A stretch of 7,100 nt of DNA from Actinomycetota bacterium. GTDB lineage: Bacteria > Actinomycetota > Actinomycetes > Actinomycetales > Microbacteriaceae. Positions 1 to 5,452 of the stretch are shown piece by piece. The number at the start of each line of letters is the position of its first letter. Positions within the stretch are counted from its first letter, which is position 1. The stretch is from contig VGAV01000119.1 in the NCBI GenBank assembly GCA_016870695.1, positions 1 to 7,100 on the forward strand. The letters are read 5' to 3'. The notes beneath the pieces are model-generated. The model was not told where the DNA came from, made no database searches, and saw only the letters and a list, made by a program, of their open reading frames with translations. Made by a program: the position numbers and the translations under genes.

Positions 1-11
1 GTGCGTCGTGC

Positions 12-77
12 GCCGTGCGCGTGTGCCGTGTGCGTGCGCCGTGTGCCGTGCGCGTGTGCCGTGCGCGTGCGCCGTGT
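12..77. repeat. 33-bp tandem repeat, two copies
   Basis: Copies at 12-44 and 45-77 differ at one base (T at 31, C at 64). The unit is made of alternating GTG/CGC words built around GCCGTGCGCGTGTGCCGTG. Bases 1-11 resemble a degraded further copy, so the array may continue to the left of the window. The alternating purine-pyrimidine composition could favour Z-DNA, which is an inference only. Confidence 0.8.
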
Positions 78-115
78 GGGTGCCCGCCGTCCCTGACGCA
101 CCTGCGCGTCGTGCA

Positions 116-190
116 GTCTGCAGGACGACCGGGCGTCCCGGCGCCCCACGCGCCCCACCCGCCGCCACCCGCCCCACCGGTCCTGCAGAC
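116..190. repeat. Direct repeat copy 1 with 11-bp inverted ends
   Basis: This copy starts with GTCTGCAGGAC (116-126) and ends with GTCCTGCAGAC (180-190), which are perfect reverse complements. The core at 118-187 is repeated at 302-371 with 6 differences in 70 bases (about 91% identity by hand alignment). The interior is C-rich on the plus strand and not self-complementary, so only the ends can pair. No flanking target-site duplication is visible and there is no coding capacity. It could be a small intergenic repeat element or a duplicated structured segment. Confidence 0.75.
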
Positions 191-214
191 ATTCACACGG
201 CCGGCCACCCCGCC

Positions 215-300
215 CCGCGGTCGCGCGCGCAGCCGCCGCGGTCGCGCCCATAGCCGCCGCGGTCGCACGCATAGCCGCCGCGGTCGCGCGCAGCCGCCGA
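215..300. repeat. 21-bp minisatellite, about four copies
   Basis: Units at 231-251, 252-272 and 273-291 share AGCCGCCGCGGTCGC followed by a variable tail. The third unit lacks the terminal AT and is 19 bp long. Partial units flank them at 215-230 and 292-300. The array lies exactly between the two 70-bp direct repeats. A 21-bp period is a multiple of three, but the encoded Ser/Arg/Gly heptads look like a by-product of the DNA repeat and I do not regard it as coding. Confidence 0.75.
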
Positions 301-301
301 C

Positions 302-371
302 CTGCAGGACGGCCCGGCCTCCCGTCGCCCCATGCGCCCCACCCGCCGCCACCAGCCCCACCGGTCCTGCA
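302..371. repeat. Direct repeat copy 2 (about 91% identical to 118-187)
   Basis: This is the second copy of the 70-bp core, in the same orientation as 118-187 and offset by 184 bp. Its ends TGCAGGAC (303-310) and GTCCTGCA (364-371) are an 8-bp perfect inverted repeat, shorter than the 11 bp of copy 1 because the outer bases have diverged. It ends about 150 bp before dps and could lie in the dps upstream control region, although nothing in the sequence shows that it acts there. Confidence 0.75.
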
Positions 372-507
372 CGCACGCGCAGAAGCCGGTGTACGAGTCT
401 TGCCGACCGCGAGCGGCACGCCCACGGCGGCGGCTACCGCGCGTCCGCCGGTCCCGCAACCCCCGGCCCAAGGAGAGGACGGCGACCTAACGTCGTGGTC
501 GACCGCG

Positions 508-517
508 AAGGAAAGGA
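508..517 (+). promoter_or_regulatory. Ribosome-binding site of dps
   Basis: AAGGAAAGGA lies 6 bases before the ATG at 524. It is a purine-rich Shine-Dalgarno sequence at good spacing and fixes the dps start. Confidence 0.7.
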
Positions 518-523
518 ATCCGC

Positions 524-1078
524 ATGTCCACCACCCAGGAGTCCCCCACCAAGAACCGCCGCCGTCCGGCCCGCGGCGGGAGCGGCGCGGAGACGACGTC
601 GGAGCAGAACGCCGAGAGTGGTTTCCAGGCGTCCGAGCAGCTGACCGACAGCCTGCAGCGCGTCCTCATCGACCTCATCGAGCTGTCCATCCAGGGCAAG
701 CAGGCCCACTGGAACGTCGTGGGCAAGAACTTCCGCGACACCCACCTGCAGCTGGACGAGATCATCGACGCCGCCCGCGAGTTCAGCGACACCGTCGCCG
801 AGCGCATGCGCTCCCTGCACGCGCTGCCCGACGGCCGCAGCGACACCATCGCCGAGACGACCACTCTGCCCGAGTTCCCGCAGGGCGAGGTCGACACGGC
901 CGAGGTCGTCGACCTCATCACCGAGCGCATCGACGCCACCGTGGGCACTGTCCGCGAGGTCCACGACGACGTCGACGACGAGGACCCCACCAGCGCCGAC
1001 ATCCTGCACGGCATCCTCGAGCGCCTCGAGCAGCTGTCCTGGATGGTCAGCGCCGAGAACCGCGTCGCGCGCAGCTGA
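524..1078 (+). CDS. dps: Dps family ferritin-like DNA-protection and iron-storage protein
   Basis: This gene encodes a 184-residue Dps. Family members form hollow dodecamers in the cytoplasm that oxidise Fe(II) with hydrogen peroxide, store the iron and often coat DNA in starved or oxidatively stressed cells. The Dps core runs from about residue 38 to 180. The inter-subunit ferroxidase ligands are present: His62 in QAHWNVVG, His74 and Asp78 in RDTHLQLDEI, and Asp89 and Glu93 in FSDTVAER. The first 35 residues form a polar tail with a basic patch (KNRRRPAR, residues 10-17). Such tails carry the DNA-binding function in E. coli and mycobacterial Dps, so DNA binding is a reasonable inference. The start is set by the ribosome-binding site at 508-517. 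The gene stands alone on its strand and ends 18 bp before a terminator hairpin, so it is probably monocistronic. Confidence 0.95.
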   Translation: MSTTQESPTKNRRRPARGGSGAETTSEQNAESGFQASEQLTDSLQRVLIDLIELSIQGKQAHWNVVGKNFRDTHLQLDEIIDAAREFSDTVAERMRSLHALPDGRSDTIAETTTLPEFPQGEVDTAEVVDLITERIDATVGTVREVHDDVDDEDPTSADILHGILERLEQLSWMVSAENRVARS

Positions 1079-1095
1079 CCTTCATCGATTCAGAT

Positions 1096-1127
1096 CGGAT
1101 GCCGGGGCCTCAGGGTCCCGGCATCCG
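1096..1127 (+). terminator. Stem-loop terminator after dps
   Basis: Arms 1096-1106 and 1117-1127 are a perfect 11-bp inverted repeat (CGGATGCCGGG / CCCGGCATCCG) around a 10-base loop. It sits 18 bp after the dps stop and between convergent genes. The run after the stem is only mildly T-rich (TCGTTCGTA), as is usual in high-GC actinobacteria. Being symmetrical, it may also stop transcription coming from the coiled-coil gene on the other strand. Each arm carries one copy of the word GGATGCC. Confidence 0.75.
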
Positions 1128-1184
1128 TCGTTCGTACGCGTGATCGGCTTCGCGAGGCGCCCGTTCCGCCCCCGCCGGCCGGAG

Positions 1185-1568
1185 TCAGTGCGAGGCGATG
1201 AGCAGCGGCGGCCGCCCGCCCTCGATCCGGTCGATCGCCGCCTTGATGGCGAGGATGCTCATCTGGATGGACAGCAGCGTGGTGTCGATCTGACGCATCC
1301 GTTCGTCCATGCGGTCGAAACGCTCGTCCATGCGGTCCATCCGCTCCTCCGCGCGGTCCATTCGCCGCTCGAGCCGCTCGAAGCGCTGGTCCACCTGTTC
1401 GAAGCGCCGGTCCACCTGCTCGAAGCGCCGGTCCACGTGCGCGAAGCGCAGGTCCGTGCGCCGCTCGAGACGGTCGAGCATCCACTTCATCCCCCCGAGG
1501 ATCGTGGCGGCGAAGGTCAGCAGGAGGGCGCTCAGGGCGATGACCGCCTGCGTGGCGTCGATGGTCAT
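1185..1568 (-). CDS. Small membrane-anchored coiled-coil protein, function unknown
   Basis: This gene encodes a 127-residue protein with no family I recognise. Residues 7-27 form one hydrophobic segment after a six-residue N-terminus. The Lys/Arg residues just after it (K28, R33, R36, R37) predict that the rest lies in the cytoplasm. From residue 41 to 96 there are eight consecutive heptads of the form R-F/M-x-x-V/L/M-D/E-x (for example RFEQVDR and RMDRMDE), a near-perfect long charged coiled coil that should oligomerise. A final amphipathic stretch (97-115) precedes the tail. The ATG is chosen because GGGAGAGGA (complement of 1574-1582) precedes it by 5 bases. The frame is open much further upstream, but that part is antisense to the neighbouring gene. 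The heptads are visible in DNA as 21-bp repeats around 1380-1442, so the length of the coil may vary between strains. Scaffold, tether or t-SNARE-like sensor roles are all possible. Confidence 0.8.
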   Translation of the reverse strand: MTIDATQAVIALSALLLTFAATILGGMKWMLDRLERRTDLRFAHVDRRFEQVDRRFEQVDQRFERLERRMDRAEERMDRMDERFDRMDERMRQIDTTLLSIQMSILAIKAAIDRIEGGRPPLLIASH

Positions 1569-1601
1569 GGTCGTCCTCTCCCTCGGAGTGCGGATGGGTC
1601 G

Positions 1602-1631
1602 ACGGTAGCCGCGGCGTCGCCGTGCGCTCAA
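1602..1631 (-). promoter_or_regulatory. Possible promoter of the coiled-coil gene
   Basis: Read on the minus strand, TTGAGC (complement of 1626-1631) and TACCGT (complement of 1602-1607) are separated by 18 bases. The second box lies 33 bases before the ATG at 1568. Both boxes fit loose actinobacterial -35 and -10 patterns (TTGAnn, TAnnnT). At this G+C content such matches also occur by chance, so this is weak support. Confidence 0.3.
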
Positions 1632-1703
1632 GCGGATCGCGCTTTCCGTGGAGAAGATCACCCGCACCTCCCTTGTGGAGGAGAGGTGGCCGGCCCTCGA
1701 CCT

Positions 1704-1766
1704 CACCGCAGCGTCCGCCGTCGCAGCCGCGCCGTCCGCTGACGCAGCTGCACCGTCCGCCGCCGC
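1704..1766. repeat. Imperfect 21-bp tandem repeat, three copies, in a divergent intergenic region
   Basis: Units at 1704-1724, 1725-1745 and 1746-1766 share a CGTCCGC core at a fixed 21-bp spacing and end in CGC. They lie between the divergent coiled-coil and membrane-protein genes, upstream of both. A period of two helical turns would place each core on the same face of the DNA, which would suit a repeated binding site. A decaying minisatellite explains it equally well. Confidence 0.5.
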
Positions 1767-1829
1767 GTCGTCGCCGGGCGTTCCGGGCCCCGTCCGATAG
1801 CGTCGAGGCACGGATGAGACGGGGGCCTC

Positions 1830-2768
1830 ATGGACGATCTGCACGACGCACGCGCCACGCGCCGGACACCGACAGGGTGGTTCCTGCTCTTCGGAGCGGC
1901 CGGCGGCATCGCCGGGCTCCTCCCGTGGCTCGCATCGGGACCCTTCCTGCCGCTGCAGAACCTCGGCGAGGGACAGGACCCCTCCCGCCCGGGCCCGTTC
2001 GTGCTGCTGCCGTACAGCCAGTACTCCATCATCACGATCATCGTGCTGCTCGTGATCGGCGGTGTGCTGGCCGGCGTCCTCGCCCGATTCCGGGGCGCGC
2101 GCCCCGGCGTCGGACGATCGCTGGCGACGGTGGCGGGTCTCGTCGTGGTCCAGGTCGCGGCGGTCGTGCAGACGGCCGTGACCACGCGGGCCGTGCTGCA
2201 GGAGCGGGACGAGTCCGCGGTCTACCTCCTGCTGCTCACGGCTGTGGCGGTCCTCGCCGCCGTGGTCGCCGCTGTGGTGTGCTTGCTCGTCGCGGCCGCT
2301 CCGCGCGCCGGGGCCGGGGTCGGGCTCATGGTCGGAGCCGCGGCCGCGGGTTCCTGGCTCGGCGTCCTCCTCTTCCCGCCGTTCTCGTACGAGTCGCCGT
2401 TCTCCGCCCTCATCCCGATGCTCACCTACGTCTCCCCCGTTCTCGTGGGGCTGGCGATCGCCTGGACGGGGGTGGCATCCATCGGTCGGGTGATCGCGGC
2501 GCTCGTCGGCCTCGGGCTGGTGTGGCTCGTGCCCGCGCTCACCACCGCCATCGCCTCCGCCGCCGGCACCCGGGTGCTGGCGCGCGACCTGCCCGGCATG
2601 GCGGAGTACGGGATCTCGGTGTTCCGGTCGGCGTCGACGATCCCCGAGATCGTCGCGCCCCCGCTCGTCACGGCGGTCGTCGTGGCGGTAGCGGGCCTCC
2701 TCGTCCGGAGGCTCCTGGCCTCCCGCCGTCGGCGCGCCGCCTCGCCGGTGCCCACCGCGCAGGGCTGA
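1830..2768 (+). CDS. Polytopic integral membrane protein, function unknown
   Basis: This gene encodes a 312-residue, very hydrophobic protein with about eight predicted membrane helices, near residues 16-37, 65-87, 97-117, 130-156, 160-184, 194-215, 219-244 and 275-297. The N-terminus is short and polar. The C-terminus is a basic tail (RRLLASRRRRAA, residues 293-304), which suggests that end is cytoplasmic. The first external loop (38-64) is Pro/Gly-rich. I see no transporter signature, nucleotide-binding motif or catalytic cluster, so no function is assigned. The ATG has a GGGGG run four bases upstream, a moderate ribosome-binding site. TAGCGT at 1798-1803 could be a -10 box. The gene stands alone, divergent from the coiled-coil gene and convergent with the helicase. 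The helical pattern and codon use leave little doubt that it is a real gene. Confidence 0.85.
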   Translation: MDDLHDARATRRTPTGWFLLFGAAGGIAGLLPWLASGPFLPLQNLGEGQDPSRPGPFVLLPYSQYSIITIIVLLVIGGVLAGVLARFRGARPGVGRSLATVAGLVVVQVAAVVQTAVTTRAVLQERDESAVYLLLLTAVAVLAAVVAAVVCLLVAAAPRAGAGVGLMVGAAAAGSWLGVLLFPPFSYESPFSALIPMLTYVSPVLVGLAIAWTGVASIGRVIAALVGLGLVWLVPALTTAIASAAGTRVLARDLPGMAEYGISVFRSASTIPEIVAPPLVTAVVVAVAGLLVRRLLASRRRRAASPVPTAQG

Positions 2769-2781
2769 CCCCCACCCCGCG

Positions 2782-2867
2782 GGACCAGAACCCCACAGCA
2801 CCAGAATCCCCGCCGGACCAGAACCCCACAGCACCAGAACCCGCGCGGGCCCAGAACCCCGCAGGCC
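2782..2867. repeat. 33-bp tandem repeat with a CCAGAA array between convergent genes
   Basis: Two units (2782-2814 and 2815-2847) share a first 25 bases that are identical, and a third diverged partial unit follows (2848-2867). Each unit contains two half-units, so CCAGAA occurs five times, at 2785, 2801, 2818, 2834 and 2851, at alternating spacings of 16 and 17 bases. Short palindromes CCCGCGGG (2776-2783) and CCCGCGCGGG (2840-2849) border the array. It fills most of the 113-bp gap between the stops of the membrane protein and the helicase. I see no conventional terminator there. Confidence 0.8.
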
Positions 2868-2881
2868 GCCCCCGGACGCCC

Positions 2882-5413
2882 CTACAGCCGCAGGACCTCA
2901 GTGACGCGGACGACCGCCGTCCCCTCCTCCTCGGAGGCGGCGAGGTCGACCTCGGCGCGGATGCGCCAGTCGTGGTCCCCGGCCGGGTCGTCGATCGTCT
3001 GCTCGACCCGCCAGACGCCGTCGGACGCCGCTGATTCGTCGATGTCCACGAGCGCCGACGAGCGCGCGGCTCCCCCGGTCCCGATCGCGTCGTGCTCCTC
3101 GAAGTACCCGTCGAGCACGCCCGGCCAGTCGACGTCGGGGTCGAGCTCGACCAGCTCGTCGTCCTTCTGCAGCGCGGCGAGCTGCACGCGCCGGAACATC
3201 TCGTTGCGGACGAGCACGACGAATGCGCGACGGTTGGTGAGGATCGACGGCGGCGCCGGCGGCACCACGGGAGCATCCGGGTCGTCGGCCGGGTTGATGA
3301 GCTGCTCCCACTCGTCCACGAGGCTCGAGTCGACCTGCCGCACCAGCTCGCCGAGCCACGCGACGAGGTCCAGCAGGTCGGGCGTCTGCGCATCGACGGG
3401 CACGGTCTGACGGATGGCCCGGTAGGCATCGCTGAGGTAGCGCAGCACGAGCCCTTCGCTGCGGGCCAGCTGGTACAGCGAGACGTACTCGCCGAATGAG
3501 CACGCCCGCTCGAACATGTCGCGCACGACGGACTTCGGCGACAGCTCGAAGTCGCGCACCCACGGCTGGCTCGACGCGAACACCTCGTAGGCCTGCGCGA
3601 GCAGGTCCTCCAGCGGCTTCGGCCAGGTGATCTCCTCGAGCAGCTCCATGCGCTCGTCGTACTCGATGCCCTCGCGCTTCATCGCCGCCACGGCCTCGCC
3701 ACGGGCGCGGAACTGCTGCTGCGACAGGATCGGACGCGGGTCGTCGAGCGTCGCCTCGATGACACTGACGACGTCGAGCGCGTAGTGCCCCGTGCCGACC
3801 GACGACGCCGGAGGCGCGGCATCCGGTCCCCGTCCGAGCTCGACCTCGGGGTCGAGCATCTCGATCGCGGCGAGCGCGAACGGCGACAGCGGCTGATTGA
3901 GGGCGAAGTTCGGCTGCAGGTCGACGGTGAGATGGATGCCGCCGGCGTCGGCCTCGACCACGCCGGCCTGCACGAGGGTGCGGAAGATCGCGATCGCCCG
4001 ACGCGCGAGCTCGTACCGGCGGGGGCGGGGCTCGTGGTTGTCGAAGACGAGGGAGCGGACGTTGCCGAAGACGTCGCCGCCGCGGGCGATGACGTTGATG
4101 AGCATCGCGGCGGTCAGCTTCATCTGCGGCTGCAGCGGCTCGGGCTCGGCGGCGACGAGGCGGTCGTAGCTCTGCTCGGTCCAGTTGACGAAGCCCTGCG
4201 GCGCCTTCTTGCGCACGATCTTCTTCTGCTTCTTGAGATCGTCGCCGGCCTTGGCGATCTGCGCCGCGTTCTCGATCTCGTGGTCCGGCGCCATGACGAC
4301 GACCGTGCCCGCCGTGTCGTACCCCGCGCGGCCCGCGCGGCCGGCGATCTGGTGGAACTCGCGTGCCGTGAGCTGCCGCATGCGCTGGCCGTCGTACTTG
4401 GTCAGCGCGGTCATCAGCACGGTGCGGATGGGCACGTTGATGCCGACGCCGAGGGTGTCCGTGCCGCAGATGATCCGCAGCAGCCCGCGCTGGGCGAGCG
4501 TCTCGACGAGGCGGCGGTACCGCGGGAGCATCCCGGCGTGGTGCACGCCGATGCCCGCGCGGACGTAGCGCGAGAGGGTCTTGCCGAACCCGGTGGTGAA
4601 GCGGAACCCGCCGATGGCCTCGGCGATCTCGTCGCGCTGCTCGCGCGTGATGATGCGGATCGACGACAGCGCCTGCGCCCGCTCCATCGCCGCGGCCTGC
4701 GAGAAGTGCACGACGTAGATGGGCGCCTGCTTGGTGTCGAGCAGCTCCTGCACCGTCTCGTGCACCGGCGTGCGCGCGTACTCGAAATGCAGCGGCACGG
4801 GACGTTCGACGCCGGTGACCCGGGCGGTGGGGCGACCGGTCCGGCGGGACAGGTCGTCGGCGATGTCGGTGACGTCGCCGAGGGTCGCCGACATCAGCAC
4901 GAATTGCGCGCGCGGGAGCAGCAGCAGCGGCACCTGCCACGCCCAGCCGCGGTCGGGCTCGCCGTAGTAGTGGAACTCGTCCATCACCACCTGCGCGACG
5001 TCGGCGTCCGCCCCCTGGCGGAGGGCGAGGTTCGCGAGGATCTCCGCGGTGCAGCAGATGATGGGCGCGTCGGCGTTGACCGAGGAGTCGCCCGTCACCA
5101 TCCCGACGTTCTCGGCGCCGAAGACGTCGACGAGCGCGAAGAACTTCTCGCTCACCAGCGCCTTGATCGGCGCCGTGTAATAGGTGCGACCGCGCCGGGC
5201 GAGGGATGCCGCGTGGGCGGCCACCGCGACCAGCGACTTCCCCGTGCCGGTCGGGGTCGACAGGATCACGTTCGCCCCCGACACGATCTCGATGATCGCC
5301 TCGTCCTGGGCGGGGTACAGCGTGAGCCCGCGCCCGGCCGCCCAGTCGACGAAGCCCAGGTAGGCGGCATCCGGATCGGCGCCGACGGGCACGTGGTCGA
5401 GGAGGGAGGTCAC
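2882..5413 (-). CDS. Ski2-like DExH-box helicase with a long C-terminal extension (DUF3516-type)
   Basis: This gene encodes an 843-residue ATP-dependent superfamily 2 helicase. The core spans about residues 30-380: Q motif YPAQDEA (33-39), Walker A TPTGTGKS (53-60), motif Ia APIKAL (81-86), CTAEIL (121-126), motif II DEFH (145-148), motif III SATL (175-178), motif V GTDTLGVGIN (317-326) and motif VI QIAGRAGRAG (355-364). The DEFH box and the QIAGRAGRAG signature place it with the Ski2-like group, which includes actinobacterial HelY. The last 460 residues contain a basic KKQKKIVRKK stretch (394-403) and an otherwise unfamiliar region. From memory, actinobacterial helicases of this layout carry the uncharacterised DUF3516 domain there. 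RNA unwinding in turnover or ribosome biogenesis is likely but unproven. The start is GTG, supported by GAGAGG eight bases upstream. The gene follows the membrane-protein gene by 39 bp on the same strand, so the two are probably cotranscribed. Confidence 0.93.
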   Translation of the reverse strand: MTSLLDHVPVGADPDAAYLGFVDWAAGRGLTLYPAQDEAIIEIVSGANVILSTPTGTGKSLVAVAAHAASLARRGRTYYTAPIKALVSEKFFALVDVFGAENVGMVTGDSSVNADAPIICCTAEILANLALRQGADADVAQVVMDEFHYYGEPDRGWAWQVPLLLLPRAQFVLMSATLGDVTDIADDLSRRTGRPTARVTGVERPVPLHFEYARTPVHETVQELLDTKQAPIYVVHFSQAAAMERAQALSSIRIITREQRDEIAEAIGGFRFTTGFGKTLSRYVRAGIGVHHAGMLPRYRRLVETLAQRGLLRIICGTDTLGVGINVPIRTVLMTALTKYDGQRMRQLTAREFHQIAGRAGRAGYDTAGTVVVMAPDHEIENAAQIAKAGDDLKKQKKIVRKKAPQGFVNWTEQSYDRLVAAEPEPLQPQMKLTAAMLINVIARGGDVFGNVRSLVFDNHEPRPRRYELARRAIAIFRTLVQAGVVEADAGGIHLTVDLQPNFALNQPLSPFALAAIEMLDPEVELGRGPDAAPPASSVGTGHYALDVVSVIEATLDDPRPILSQQQFRARGEAVAAMKREGIEYDERMELLEEITWPKPLEDLLAQAYEVFASSQPWVRDFELSPKSVVRDMFERACSFGEYVSLYQLARSEGLVLRYLSDAYRAIRQTVPVDAQTPDLLDLVAWLGELVRQVDSSLVDEWEQLINPADDPDAPVVPPAPPSILTNRRAFVVLVRNEMFRRVQLAALQKDDELVELDPDVDWPGVLDGYFEEHDAIGTGGAARSSALVDIDESAASDGVWRVEQTIDDPAGDHDWRIRAEVDLAASEEEGTAVVRVTEVLRL

Positions 5414-5421
5414 CGTCCCAG

Positions 5422-5427
5422 CCTCTC
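5422..5427 (-). promoter_or_regulatory. Ribosome-binding site deciding the helicase GTG start
   Basis: GAGAGG (complement of 5422-5427) lies eight bases before the GTG at 5413. It supports that start. The ATG that overlaps this GAGAGG, just upstream, is in another frame. Confidence 0.55.
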
Positions 5428-5452
5428 ATCCCCCGCCGGTGCGGTCCGCCCC

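Larger units (their letters stand above)
1..507. other. Gene-free, repeat-built, very GC-rich region upstream of dps
   Basis: No reading frame here has the codon pattern of the real genes in the window. Open frames exist on both strands only because stop codons are rare at this base composition, and their translations are low-complexity Arg/Pro/Ala or Arg/Gly strings. The region consists mostly of the repeats listed separately: a 33-bp tandem pair, two 70-bp direct repeats and a 21-bp minisatellite. Its right end must hold the dps promoter. The best -10 candidate is TAACGT at 488-493, which fits the actinobacterial TANNNT pattern, but I see no good -35 partner. What lies left of base 1 is unknown, so part of this could be the tail of a larger repeat region. 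Confidence 0.6.

Noticed and set aside
12..77. CRISPR-like array (this repeat and the 33-bp repeat at 2782-2867)
   Set aside because: The units are contiguous with no unique spacers, there are too few copies, and no cas gene is present.
193..471. Minus-strand frame with DRGGY-type repeats
   Set aside because: The repeats simply mirror the 21-bp minisatellite. There is no ribosome-binding site and the base composition is not that of a gene.
497..504. GGTCGACC palindrome just upstream of dps as a regulator site
   Set aside because: Eight-base GC-rich palindromes are common at this composition, and it matches no regulator box I know.
15..644. Open plus-strand frame overlapping the repeats and the start of dps
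   Set aside because: It encodes low-complexity Arg/Pro/Ala sequence, is shaped by the DNA repeats, overlaps dps in another frame, and is open only because stops are rare at this G+C content.
1665..1688. Small hairpin CACCTC...GAGGTG / CCTCC...GGAGG upstream of the coiled-coil gene
   Set aside because: The stems are only 5-6 bp and mutually exclusive. They are too weak to call an operator or terminator.
1569..2834. Upstream continuation of the coiled-coil reading frame on the minus strand
   Set aside because: It lies antisense to the membrane-protein gene at 1830-2768 and reads as low-complexity charged sequence. The ATG at 1568 has its own good ribosome-binding site.
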